NCBI GenBank assembly: GCA_001643675.2
Contig: LSRY02000026.1
Coordinates: 248,001-312,000 of the forward strand
Length of the DNA stretch: 64,000 nucleotides
Source of the DNA: Monocercomonoides exilis
Taxonomy: Eukaryota > Preaxostyla > Oxymonadida > Polymastigidae
Direction: 5' to 3'
Shown here: in pieces, positions 24,354-35,426 of the stretch
Numbering within the stretch: the first letter of the stretch is position 1
Layout of the letters: the number at the start of each line of letters is the position of its first letter
Program-made: the position numbers and the translations under genes
The notes under the pieces: generated by a model
What the model was told of the DNA's origin: nothing
The model's input: the letters and a program-made list of their open reading frames with translations, nothing else
Database searches by the model: none

Positions 24354-25031
24354 ATGAACACTCGGCATGTTAACTGCGATATATCTTCTCTTTTGCTGAC
24401 CACTCAGCCTTCGTTTAGCCATCAGCACGTTATGAATTTGTTCCAGAGGCAGCAGCAGCAAGAGTAGGAGCAGACGAAGAAGATTCCGTTTGTGAATATT
24501 GAGCGCACATTGTATATTTTGTGTAAGGCACGGGATATGGTCACGAACCTGTTCTATGAGCTGAATGAGAATTCGATTGTTTACGACGACAGACTCATTG
24601 TCGATGAGAAGTGCACGACGAATGACTAGCTCGTTTTAGGTACGGACCCCTTTGAGAAGTTCACTCACCAGCACTGTTTTCCGCACATCCTGGAAGGATA
24701 AAATAGAAGAGAGTCTGGAAAGCTTTGTGTGGTTGTATTTGAGTCACAATACGCAGACCAGTTACTGAAGAATGTGGTGGAAGCAGCAGAGAAGAGGGGA
24801 AATGGAAGCTTCAATGGAATCTACCAGTCTGAGTTGGATTTGTTGCTGTCTGATTAGAGCGGGGCAGAAACGCAGGCGAAGAAGTCTATCATATAGTTAA
24901 ATAGGATTGCGAATGAAAAGCAGACTCAGTTCACGTCACAGGACAAGGAAACAGTCGAAGAGGCGAAGTTTTACTCGCCAAGTGTTGAAATCTTTGGAAG
25001 ACTGGTTAAAGAATACTTTTATCTTTGGTGA
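24354..25031 (+). CDS. Hypothetical protein visible only with TAR=Gln
   Basis: From ATG 24354 the frame runs 225 residues to TGA 25029. It crosses five TAR codons that would be stops in the standard code; one TAG lies in a QQQQE-Q-EQ stretch, where Gln fits well. The frame is also open upstream to 24303. Segments such as NIERTLYILCKARDMVTNLF and FESQYADQLLKNVVEAAEK look like regular helical protein. Gln is encoded by a mix of CAG, TAG and TAA. No family recognised. Length alone is not significant in a one-stop code, so the call rests on composition. Confidence 0.45.
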
Positions 25032-25323
25032 ATCTTGGCTTATTACAAACAAAATTGACTAGATTTTTAAAGATAGGGTGTTTTAAAAAAGCGAAGAGAG
25101 CCAAAGGCTGCGGATATTCAGAGCTCGACGAGAGAAAAGAACAGAATTCCAGGTGGATCAATGTTGGTGATGGAGAAGATTGGAATAAATGTTTGTGTTG
25201 ATTTTCTTTTGATTAAACAAAGAAATATTATTATTATAATTTTATTGACTTTTATTTTTATTTCATATTCTTATTAAATTTCAAAACTTTTGACTTTGAA
25301 CTTTCTTTTTTTCTTGCAAACAG

Positions 25324-26063
25324 ACATTCTTGACAGGAATTTGTTAGTTGATCGCATTGGTCATTTTGTGAGTGTGCTCATTGACAACATGCATCGAAAT
25401 GCCTGCCTGAACTGCCTCTGCATAGAAATCATTGAAACCCCTTATCTTTCCACTCTGTTGTGACTCACACAAACAATCTCCATTAAACTCTGTGCGAGAC
25501 ACGATGAAGGCACAATTCCTCATTTAATAAGGTTTGTTATATTTTTCTATTATTAAATATTTTGCTTTTATTCCATTTCTTGTTTTTCAAATTAATCTTA
25601 TTCATATTTTTATTTCAATTAATTCAATCAATTAATATTCATCCATATGAATCGTCCCTCATTAAATCACTTATTTTCAATCAGTTTCGATCGCGAAGCA
25701 TGGGCTGCGGATCTCTTCCAGGATAACTTCCCAGCGTTTGTGTCAGCATTGGAATCAAAGCTGATGAAAAAGACTGAACTGGGAACCCTCTTCTGCGCAT
25801 TTGGCTTCTTCTATTGTCACTGTGTTGCAGCTGACTGTTCATTCCACATGAAACGAGACTTCCTCTTCTCACAGACCACTAAACATTTCTTCTCTGCATC
25901 ATCAAAACCTTCTTCTTCTTCTTCCTTCTCAGATCAGTCATCCACAAACCGCTTTGATGCTTCCATGATTGAGTCAATTAAGCTCCCTTCATCCAAAGCA
26001 AACATCCTTTCATATTTCTCACAAAAGACCTTTCTTTCTCCTCCGCCTCCAATTTTCATCTGA
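25324..26063 (+). pseudogene. Two-exon hypothetical gene with one internal TGA
   Basis: An exon begins after the polypyrimidine acceptor ending GCAAACAG (25323) and reads NLLVDRIGHFVSVLIDNMHR through CLNCLCIEIIETPY. It meets a TGA at 25461 and continues in frame to 25531. A GTTTGT...TCAG intron (25532-25684) then joins, in phase, to FDREAWAADLFQDNFPAFVS and a Ser-rich C-terminus ending in TGA 26061. Good continuity on both sides of the TGA suggests a recent nonsense change. Further open segments follow to about 26390 in another frame. Family not identified. Confidence 0.4.
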
Positions 26064-27182
26064 ATATATTTCTTCTCCATCACCCTCCAGAACTCCTTCT
26101 CCTCCACCTCTCAACAGCTCCAATTGGTATCGATTTTTTTCTTCTGCTCCCTCCAAATGCTCTCATTCTTTTAACATCCTCACTTTTGCCACCTTTTTCA
26201 TGGACTTCAACACAACAACAACCAAAATTGCCACATGTTCACACTGAACACAGTCTGCCAGCTCTCCAACATCAACCAACTCATCGCAATGTTCTTCTTC
26301 TTCATTGATGTCCTCCTACTGTTGAAGCGACATAATAGTGCAGGATGTTCTGTTCTTCCCATCATATTCAATCACTATCACATCTGAAGCCCACTCCCCA
26401 ATCAACAAAGTTGTCTCTTCCTTCCTTTTCACTCAATTTGAACCACCGCCGCTGAGCTTGTATTCTTTACATTTGTGATTTGCCCGTTCGTGCGTGTTAT
26501 CGACAGAAACAAATATTTATTCAAGTGGATCTTCTTTCTCTTCTTGTGGAGATAGAAACAAAAATGGCTGTATAAGTTGGATGATAAGCAGTTTTCCTGA
26601 GGTTCTTGTCTTGCAGTTGTTTTCTGTAGCGTCACAGATGAACATCCTTTTTTCAAGCACGGGAATATTTCAACAAAAATACAACAACCAGAGAAATGAG
26701 TATTTTGCTCATTTTTCTTCTATCGCTTTCAACAGAATTAGATGATGCTAAGAAGAAAATATTGTTCCCGTGGGAGCTATTCATTAATGAATTGGAGATA
26801 AGATTGTGTGAGAGATGGAGAGAGAGAAGGTGACTTCATCAGAAGAAAAAAAGGCGAATGGAAGATGCAAATTCTTTCATTTTGTGATATATGGAGAAAT
26901 CATATCGTGTTATTCATCTTCCTCGTCTTCTTCCTAGAAGGTCAAGACATCTGAATCTTTTGCAGAAGAGACAAAAGACTTATTTACACGTATGGATGAA
27001 ATGTTTGATGTAAAATATTTAGTGAAAATCCACATGACTGCCTGTTGTCAACGAATTCATCTGAGTGGAAGGGTTACCAAGAAGCGGTTTACTCAATTAC
27101 AGAGAAGAGAGATAGAAGAGGAAGCAGCGGGGAGGGTTTGAGCCTGAGTTAAAGAAAGTGTTTTGTTTTCTTTTTCTCCCCT
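26064..27182. other. Unassigned, short open segments
   Basis: A segment at about 26233-26390 (HMFTLNTVCQLSNINQLIAM) may continue the previous gene after a shift. Another at about 26945-27140 has Lys/Glu/Arg-rich protein-like sequence (FAEETKDLFTRMDEMF). Neither is long enough to name. Confidence 0.25.
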
Positions 27183-27900
27183 CTTCTTCCTCGTCTTCTT
27201 CCTCGTCTTCTTCCTCGTCTTCTTCCTCGTCTTCTTCCTCGTCTTCTTCCTCGTCTTCTTCCTCGTCTTCTTCCTCGTCTTCTTCCTCGTCTTCTTCCTC
27301 GTCTTCTTCCTCGTCTTCTTCCTCGTCTTCTTCCTCGTCTTCTTCCTCGTCTTCTTCCTCGTCTTCTTCCTCGTCTTCTTCCTCGTCTTCTTCCTCGTCT
27401 TCTTCCTCGTCTTCTTCCTCGTCTTCTTCCTCGTCTTCTTCCTCGTCTTCTTCCTCGTCTTCTTCCTCGTCTTCTTCCTCGTCTTCTTCCTCGTCTTCTT
27501 CCTCGTCTTCTTCCTCGTCTTCTTCCTCGTCTTCTTCCTCGTCTTCTTCCTCGTCTTCTTCCTCGTCTTCTTCCTCGTCTTCTTCCTCGTCTTCTTCCTC
27601 GTCTTCTTCCTCGTCTTCTTCCTCGTCTTCTTCCTCGTCTTCTTCCTCGTCTTCTTCCTCGTCTTCTTCCTCGTCTTCTTCCTCGTCTTCTTCCTCGTCT
27701 TCTTCCTCGTCTTCTTCCTCGTCTTCTTCCTCGTCTTCTTCCTCGTCTTCTTCCTCGTCTTCTTCCTCGTCTTCTTCCTCGTCTTCTTCCTCGTCTTCTT
27801 CCTCGTCTTCTTCCTCGTCTTCTTCCTCGTCTTCTTCCTCGTCTTCTTCCTCGTCTTCTTCCTTCTCTTTTGCTTCGTTCATTTCCCAGTCCCCCTCCAT
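27097..27900 (-). CDS. Acidic repeat frame (Asp-Glu-Glu-Glu)n
   Basis: The minus strand is open for 267 codons: MEGDWEMNEAKEKEE, about 57 DEEE units, then a basic tail. The opposite strand is equally open as poly-Ser. Because the repeat unit is a multiple of three, open frames are expected on both strands, so this is weak evidence for a gene; the non-repetitive flanks are slightly more protein-like on the minus strand. Confidence 0.2.
   Translation of the reverse strand: MEGDWEMNEAKEKEEDEEEDEEEDEEEDEEEDEEEDEEEDEEEDEEEDEEEDEEEDEEEDEEEDEEEDEEEDEEEDEEEDEEEDEEEDEEEDEEEDEEEDEEEDEEEDEEEDEEEDEEEDEEEDEEEDEEEDEEEDEEEDEEEDEEEDEEEDEEEDEEEDEEEDEEEDEEEDEEEDEEEDEEEDEEEDEEEDEEEDEEEDEEEDEEEDEEEDEEEDEEEDEEEDEEEDEEEDEEEDEEEEGRKRKQNTFFNSGSNPPRCFLFYLSSL
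27183..27862. repeat. Perfect 12-base tandem array, about 57 copies
   Basis: CTTCTTCCTCGT repeated without a single visible change over 680 bases. Such uniformity implies recent expansion or continuous homogenisation, or a collapsed or guessed length in the assembly. Confidence 0.98.
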
Positions 27901-28129
27901 CGTCTCGTTTTTTTATGATGATGCTGTTAGCATCAGGTGGGTATTGGAAGTTGCATCATTTTCTTCTCTTCCTCCTCATTCTCTTCTTCTTATCCTTCTT
28001 TTTCTCTCCTCCTTCCCGGCCTCCTTCCGCCTTCAACGCTTTCTGCAAATTTCTTCTTTAGCTAGATAAGGAGCTCTCCAAAAGAGAAGAGGAAGAAGAG
28101 GAAAAAATTGAGAGAGAAAGAAAGAGTTT

Positions 28130-28815
28130 CAAAGATAAGAAATAGCATGTTTCAACTTTTATTATTTCTTTTCGTATTGCACACACAAAAACAAATCTGT
28201 TACTGCAACAGCATCTTCATCTTCGTCTTCTGCTTACTTTATCTTCTCCTTTATCTTCGTCTTCGCAACCTTTTATTGCACCTTCTTCAAACGCCCCATC
28301 CCGTAATTCACATTCAAACAAGGTGCCATCTCCCGCCCACAATACACCTCCTCAACACCAGATGCTCCATCAACATAAATTGAATCATCAAAGTAACCGT
28401 CAAAGAATATAAACAAATCGACATTCCAGTTGCCAAATGTTTCTGTTCAATCATGTCCAACAACCGAGTTGTCTTTCTGAGTGATGCTTCTCATGAAGGC
28501 GAACAAGGGTTCCTTCACAGAAGCGACAAATGATTCACACACAAAATACACATCTCTTCCGACACTGGCCTTGTTTCCTGAAAACACGATATTCGTGATG
28601 GAAAAGGTTGTGGATGACACTTGTGAGCCTTCATTGAACTCGATCATGAGAGCACCGCCTCTTCCTCCAAAACTTGTATCCTCGCTCACACAGCAGCTGG
28701 AGAAGGTGGAGTCACTCACTGAAAGCGAGTTGGCAGGGGCAGATGAGGCGAATGAGATGCACCCGCCATTAGTGGCAGTTTGTTGGTTTTGTGGAGCTGA
28801 GTTGATGCTGGTCAT
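28130..28815 (-). pseudogene. Beta-helix surface protein, C-terminal fragment
   Basis: Minus strand from 28815: NGGCISFASSAPANS, GRGGALMIEF and GNKASVGRDVYFVCESF, nearly the same as the matching part of the intact gene at 40864-42153. TGA at 28449-28447 replaces the Arg of the other copy (GHDRTE). The frame then continues (NWNVDLFIFFDGY) through several TAA codons to TGA 28132. The promoter-proximal part is missing; a GGGAGA repeat at 28826-28857 marks the break. Confidence 0.75.
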
Positions 28816-28918
28816 GGTGCAGTTGGAGAGGGAGAGGGAGAGGGAGAGGGAGAGGGCAGGGGAGTTTGCAATTAATGAAGAAATAAAAGAAGAAAGAAGA
28901 GGAAGTGCAGGATGAGTG

Positions 28919-30251
28919 GAATGAATTCCTTTGTGTATTAAGGAGCGATGGAGTGAATATGTAGAATGAGAATGTTAAAGAAACAATAATGGAGTATTTT
29001 GGATGAAGAACTAAGGGGATGGAGAGAGAAGTCTATAAGTTATAAGATCAGGAGAAGAGAGAGAAATAGAAGAATTTTATTCAGTTGTTCTTGGAAATAT
29101 TAACTTTTCCACAATTCCATCCAGTTACTCAATCACTAGACTGGAATGATGATTTTGTGATGTTAAAGCCAAAGAAATTAAAGGTGATAAACTATTGTCA
29201 TTTTTTAAAAGTCAAAAAAATTTTTTTATTCAAATTTAAAACTTTTTCAATGTATTTTGCTTTCTTTTCCCAATTATGAGTATTGCAAAGTTAGTCTTGA
29301 AACTTCTATTTTTTTTCTGAAGTTTTAGTTATTTGTTTTTGTTAATTTTTATTTAACTTGATCAAAAAAATCCATTTTCAACAAAGACATTAATAAGGTA
29401 TGTATTTTTTGTATAAATTAAACCTTTGAGACATAATAAATCTGAGATGTTCGTGTCGGTCGAAAAAAAGAACTTGTGTCGAAGTATTTTTTTTTTTTTT
29501 TTTTTTTTTTTTTAATGTCATGTGAATGCATTCCTGTGTTGCTCAATTCGATTTAACAAAAATGAATAAATAAATTGCAGAATATTTTTAACATAATGAA
29601 TATTCATAATTCTTCAATGATCTTCTTATCCATAATTATACAAAAAATTTCACATTGCTATGGGTATTATCAAAATTGTTTACAGTTTAACTGATGAATC
29701 ATTAAATAATGAATATTGTGAACTTCGTATTCCATGAACATTTATCACATAAATATGATGAGGAATGTATGTTATTTTATTATCACGAGTTTTCTTTCAT
29801 TATCTAAAATGATATTAATTTTTCTTTCAATTATTTCAATTTAACGTTTTTCAATGAATAATCATTTATACAAGTTTGAGAATATTCATCATTTGAGAAT
29901 TTCATGTGTGATGGCTGATCGAACATTATCATAATGCAAATTAAAATGAAAAAGGTTTGTAAAAATGTCTGTGATTTTTATTTGTATTGATGTTCTTTCA
30001 TTTTGTTGTTTTACATAGACGTTCATTAATTTTTTGAAATAAAAGAAATTTAAAGCTGATGACTGAATAAATGTTCACATTTTCAAAGAATAATAAAGGT
30101 TTCAAATGTTTGAGAGTTTTGTGAATTATATATTGTTTTTCAATTAACTTTTCACTATTATATCGATTCTTCGATTTATTTAAATATCAAAAAAGTAGCA
30201 AAGAAACAAAAATTCATTTCGAGTAGTTGATTAAAGAAAGATCAGCGTGCG
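28919..30251. other. AT-rich non-coding stretch with a 27-base T run
   Basis: Homopolymer T at 29487-29513, otherwise AT-rich sequence without convincing frames. Confidence 0.6.
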
Positions 30252-31304
30252 TTGGAGATGACTGAAAAGCAAACATCGCCTAAGTCTCAGCGAAGGAAAG
30301 TTTATAGGGAGGCCTTGAAGAAGAACAAGGATAGGACAATGAAGAGAATATATGAGAAAAGTTTGGGACACTCAGAGTCATCTGAGCATTTGCTGAGTGA
30401 GAGTGGCTCCACTGAATATATTCTGGGAAGAGATTCAGACAAGATCCATGAATGGATGCTGGAGAAGGTTGATGAGAAAGAAGAAGATGAGGAGGAAACA
30501 AGAAAGAGATCACCATCACCATCCATTTCATCCACTTCAACAACTGATTCAGACTCAACATTTGTCAGAACAGAAAGTCTTTGTCCAACCACCTCATCGA
30601 TGTCGAATCTGGTGGATGCGATGGCATGCTCCTCACCACACGAAAAGTTGATTGTGGATTTGAGGGATTCTCTTTTCATGTTGCTTCATGGAAGAAATGA
30701 GAAGAAAGAAATGGCGATTGGCACTCTGCAGGAGAGGGAGCAAACAGCTGCTCAGATCATGTTCTGGGTGGCCAATCTTGCTCTCCACTCTTTTGATGAG
30801 ATGGAAAATGGATTATCTTCTCTTTCCACTCTGAGCCCTCACATTGTGTTGTTTTCAGAACACATGGTGATCTGCATTGTGATGCACTCTGACTTCTCAT
30901 CTGATGATAGTTCAGATTCATCATCCATCTCATCATCGACCATTGTGACATCTGCAAGTGATGATAGTGACTCCCTTCCCTCATCTGCCTTTGAAGATGA
31001 GGATGACTTCAAAAAAGAGTGTTTGAGGTGGAAGGCACCAGAGCTGCAGGTGAACAAGAAGATGGGAGCAACGAAGAAGTCAGTGGTGTTTTCGATAGGG
31101 ATGATGTTGTGGGAGTGCTTGACACTGAATATTCCGTTTGGAGAGTATGAGGTGGAAGTGGCTGGGCAGAAGATTGTGAATGGAGGAAGAATGGATAAAA
31201 CGTACGAGAGTAGGTTTTCACTCAGTCGTCTTGTTTTGGTTTCCTTTTTTTTCGAATGGTCAGAGTCCAGACATGCTGAAGTGAAGAGAAATCATATCCA
31301 ATGA
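30252..31304 (+). CDS. Kinase-like protein with degenerate catalytic domain
   Basis: 350 residues, TGA-terminated, no internal TAR. The C-terminal third has kinase C-lobe signatures: RWKAPEL (an APE motif), SVVFSIGMMLWECLTLNIPFGE (the Asp/Trp helix and PFGE turn; split here as SVVFSIGMM and LWECLTLNIPFGE) and KIVNGGRMD. No glycine loop, HRD or DFG motif is seen, so it is probably a pseudokinase or a C-terminal cytoplasmic part. The region before it is Ser/Asp-rich. In oxymonads such domains often follow an extracellular beta-helix and a membrane span; that is from memory. A possible short intron (about 31214-31262) may alter the last 25 residues. Confidence 0.6.
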   Translation: MEMTEKQTSPKSQRRKVYREALKKNKDRTMKRIYEKSLGHSESSEHLLSESGSTEYILGRDSDKIHEWMLEKVDEKEEDEEETRKRSPSPSISSTSTTDSDSTFVRTESLCPTTSSMSNLVDAMACSSPHEKLIVDLRDSLFMLLHGRNEKKEMAIGTLQEREQTAAQIMFWVANLALHSFDEMENGLSSLSTLSPHIVLFSEHMVICIVMHSDFSSDDSSDSSSISSSTIVTSASDDSDSLPSSAFEDEDDFKKECLRWKAPELQVNKKMGATKKSVVFSIGMMLWECLTLNIPFGEYEVEVAGQKIVNGGRMDKTYESRFSLSRLVLVSFFFEWSESRHAEVKRNHIQ

Positions 31305-32908
31305 TTTACGAACTTGCAGTAATCTTCATGGACTCAAACATAATCAACGATGAAGCAGAAAGTTGAGGATATGTGAGTGAATATATTGGAAGAGACCTTA
31401 CTGGAATAAATGCAGCTTACGATGAACAAAGCATATGATAAATGTTTTTTTTTTCGTTCCAACAGCTGTTTATCGTGTTCTTTTCTCATTTATTGATCTT
31501 CCTATCTTTTATTGATATCATTTATTTTATGTTACTGGTTTTTTCTTTCATCAAACTCACAAAATATCCAAAGAGAATTTTTTTAGATTTGTTATTTGTA
31601 ACTTTTCGTGAAATAAGAAAAAAATTTGAACCTGAAATAAGACTATTGATATGAAAAAAATGATATCGATCAGAAACTCAATGAAAATCCTTTTTTTTCA
31701 CAATTAACATCGCATTTGATGTTCACGATGTTGATGAATATCTTCTTTCTGCAATTATTCGCTTGAAGTGTGAAAGAAGAAATTTGCATGAGTATCAGGA
31801 ACCGTTCCGCATTTTCTTATTTCAAAATTGCAAACATTGGGATTGTCTTGAACAATTGAAGGCTTGTAATCAATAAGAAAAAATGTGAGGAAGGCGATAC
31901 ATTCAGACTACAATTGATCTGTGAGATTGCGTTCAATTTTTTCCACATTTTTTCAAATCCGCTTCTAATGCGCGTGAACAAATCCATTTGTAATAATTAT
32001 TATTTTCGAATGTTCCACTTTTTTCTATCCTGCGAAACCCAATTATTCGACACGTCAATTTTTCCGTTTAATCAATTTTGAAACCATCAAATTTCATTCT
32101 CCGCAAGTTGCATGTTTTGCTTTGATAAGAAGATTGGTCAACAAATAGAATTGGATAAAAAAAATTAATGAAATAGATGCAGAGTTGAGTCAAACATGTT
32201 TCATCGAATTCGACATTTTCTGATTCCTGGACAACTTCTTTAAATCAAGAATTTAATAAAAAAATTTCTCACAAGTTTCTTCGCGATTATTTTCTTTAAA
32301 CGATAAATAATCATCATATTCGCCAAAAGAGTATTCTGAAATCAAAATCCGAAGATATTTGCGTAATGAAAATGATAATTTTCATGATATTTATTATGCT
32401 CGCTAAAGAAAATTTCTGCATAAAGATGAGATTGTTCTTAACATTAAATAGAGCTGATGTAATTGTTGTTTTTGTTCAGCTGAGTTTTTTCCATAATAGA
32501 CTTATTGATCTTATACGACACAACGATCTACGTCAAGAAAAAATCCCATTGAGTCCGATCTGTTGTTAAACCTTAATTTACATCAAATTTTATTTATCAA
32601 AAAAATCATATTTGTGTATATAAAGTTAATTATAATAATTATAAAAACATTATGAATTGGCTATAATTTCTAAAAAAAGTAAGAAAATAAATATTATGAG
32701 TTTTGAAAATATTTCGAATGTTTGTATGTCTGTCGAGATGTCGAAGATATGAAAAATTGTCGGTATGTCGCAAAGGTTTAGTATAAATAAATAAAATAAA
32801 TAATTTATTCATCAATACATGCTTAATGCCCAAAAAAAAATCAATTTGATTATTTGATCAAAGAATACCACAATATATATTATTTTTTCGATTTTTGATC
32901 TTTTTTTT
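31305..32908. other. AT-rich non-coding stretch
   Basis: About 1.6 kb with no supported gene, repeat or RNA. The expected left terminal repeat of the following DIRS element was searched for here and not found. Confidence 0.6.
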
Positions 32909-33457
32909 ATGATGTCAAAAAAAATCACCCACATTGCAATGACGCCAGATTCTGCTCCTACACGGACCTTGGATAAAGCCTGCAAATTGCTATTCGGAGA
33001 TCAGACCTCTAACTCAGTGTTCAACTTTCCAATTAACGCCAGTGATATTTATCAGTCAACAGTTGAATATGAGTTGCTCTCGGTTCCCCCATTTATTCCA
33101 TCTTAAACCCACGCTCACTCCCGATCAAGAAGCTGGTGCTCCGATGCACTTGATGAGGGAGCCTGGAAAGTGGAGTCTCGGTTGCTCCCAGCGTTGAAGG
33201 CAATTGTGTTGGCAACTCATAATGCGAAGCAGGAGGATAAACCTTATTTAAGCGACGCGTTAACCTTCTTAATTGCAGCGCTCCAAGAGGCTAGACATAT
33301 GAGGATAATTGCAAAACTTGGTTTTGCTGCGGCTAGGTTATTACAGGAAGAAAAAGAAGATCCATTGCTCAACAGAGAACAACTTGAGAGGATTGCACCG
33401 CTGATGCAGAAGAAACAAGAGGCTATTACACACTCTTCGAATAAAGCCAGTCGTTAG
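32909..33457 (+). CDS. DIRS element 1 gag-like protein
   Basis: Starts ATG ATG 32909. The same frame passes TAA 33104 and continues through DALDEGAWKVESRLLPALK, which aligns with NDALDQAGYKMEIFLFQAIK of element 2, also positioned after an in-frame TAA. This is part of the case for TAA=Gln. Beyond TAG 33455 the frame stays open into the pol region. No zinc knuckle is seen. Structural role by position and analogy only. Confidence 0.65.
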
Positions 33458-35426
33458 AGCGCACACCTCGAGAGCATTTAACTCCAAAAGACTTGTTTTT
33501 TCGGAGAAAGTAGGAGGCCGCACCCAGACCTTCGCACGAGAGTGGGAGAAAATTGGAGAGGGAGAAGTGATTGCGGAGGGTATTCGACCGATTTGGAAAG
33601 GAAAGGGTGTGAGAGAAAAACTAGAGAAGGAGATTGGACGATGCAGAGGCTTTATCGGAGGGAAGAAAGAGGAGCAAGCCTGTGCAGAGTGGATACAAGA
33701 GGGGTTGAGGACGGAAGTGTTGACCAAGCTGACCGCGGACCAAGTTGGTTGCCAAAACAACATTTTCTTTATTTTGAAGAAAAACGGGAAATTCAGACAG
33801 ATCCTACACTGCAGACCTCTGAACTCCGCGCTGAAGGATGTTCACTTCAAAATGGACGATCATCGCACGGTGGAGAAACTGCTGCAAAAGGAAGACTGGG
33901 CGACCTCTTTGGACCTCTCTCAAGCATATTTCCTCATACAGGTACACAGAGAGTTTACACCTTTCTTGGCTTTCCAGTTCAGAGGAGATTTCTTCGGTTT
34001 CAGGGGAATGCCGTTTGGATACAAGGACACCCCCAGGGTCTTTACCAAGTTGATGCGCAAAGTAATGTTACAGGTGAGGAAACGGTGGAGCGTGAGATGT
34101 GTAACCTATTTGGACGATATTCTTCTTCTTCATCAGGACAGGAATTAACTAAGAGCAGCAACGAAGGAGATTGTAGAATGGTTGTGGCAGCTAGGCTTGT
34201 TGGTAAATATGGAGAAAAGCGAGCTACAACCAAAAAGACACTTCAATTATCTGGGATGGAGATGTGACAGCAACCAAATGAATGTCAGGTTGGAAGATCA
34301 ACGACGCAGGGAGCTGAGGCAACAATGTGGGAAATGGATGAAGTGGGTGAAGCGCAGCAGGACTGTGAAGGTGCGGGGTTTAGCATCCTTCATAGGGCTA
34401 CTCAGCGCTACGCGCTTCGTGTTGAGAGACGCAAGCTTGTTCATGAACCGATGGTATGCGGTTCTCAACAAAGGCGTGAGAGAATCGGGTTGGAATGGGG
34501 AGGTGCGCCTCAACGGCAGTCTGAGGAGGCAATTGGAGCTATCGTGGCAGAGGCTGAATACGCGGTTCAGCAGGAAGCTTGTGGACTTTGCCAGCCCGGA
34601 AGCTGTTCTTACAACGGACGCATCTCCGTTTGCAGTGGGAGCAACCTTGAATATTGCGGGGAATGTGCAACATTTCCACAATCTTCTCAGCCCAACATGC
34701 AGGGAACAGACTTCGAATTACAGAGAGCTTTTGGCTGTTCTCCTTGCGCTCAACAATTATTCTTCCAGCCTGGAGCGCAACAAAATCCACAACCTGCTCC
34801 TCCGTTCGGACAATACCTCAGTAGTTTTCAATATCAACAGGTGGGGAGCAGGACCGAACTTGATCTCTCTGCTGAGAAAGATTCAATATGTATGTCAAGC
34901 GATGGAGGTGACATTGAAGTCCATTCACATTCCGGGAGAAAAGAAAGTGATAGCAGACTCGCTGTCAAGACTTGCAATCGCAGGAGACTACGAGATTCGG
35001 ACTCAAAATCTTCGCGAAGCAGAAGCAGTTCTGGGAGCCGTCCCAGATGTGGACGCATTCGCAAACATATGAAACATGAAAAGACCGATATGGTATGGGC
35101 CAGGAAGCCCCTGGTGCACGGACGGTTAGGCCGCAGACTGGAGAGAAGGAGTCATCTTGACACATCCCCCTGTGCCCCTCATAATGCCTTGTCTGAAAAA
35201 AACCCAGACGGAAAGAGCGAAAGTGGTTCTTCTTCTACCAGCCTGGAAAAATCAAGTGTGGAGTCAATTGTTAGAAGAGATGGAGACTCATCGAGTTGTA
35301 TGGAAGGACGCAAAGGAGGTCCTGATGCCAGGAGAAGGTCTAAGAAGGACGGGAGCATCTCTACCACTGGGAGGATACATGGCAGCGCAGCTAACCTGGT
35401 AGCAGATGAAGGCGAAATATGGTTGA
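33405..35426 (+). pseudogene. DIRS element 1 reverse transcriptase-RNase H with one TGA
   Basis: Frame open from 33405 with no obvious ATG, overlapping gag. RT motifs: FRQILHCRPLN, TSLDLSQAYFLI, FRGMPFGYKDTP and the catalytic YLDDILLLHQ. TAA 34146 follows HQDRN, and the frame continues LRAATKEIVEWLW, aligned with ILKNIIQEIIVFL in element 2. RNase H residues: VLTTDASPFAVGA, NYRELLAVLLAL, LLRSDNTSVVFN and IADSLSRLA. TGA 35070 (after DAFANI) sits where element 2 has His; the conserved C-terminal extension (HPPVPLIMP, VLLLPAWKNQVW) continues in frame to TGA 35424. A probably inactive copy. Confidence 0.85.

Noticed and set aside
27158-28069. 303-residue poly-Ser and 251-residue Phe/Leu/Val frames on the plus strand
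   Set aside because: Alternative frames of the 12-base tandem array; any frame of this repeat is open.
33542-34267. 241-residue frame overlapping reverse transcriptase
   Set aside because: Continuation of the gag frame across the RT gene; it has no counterpart in DIRS element 2, where gag ends earlier.
34325-35068. N-terminal part of the 501-residue frame before the recombinase
   Set aside because: Lies over the RT/RNase H coding sequence and lacks similarity to the N-terminus of the element 2 recombinase; the recombinase is better started at ATG 35069.
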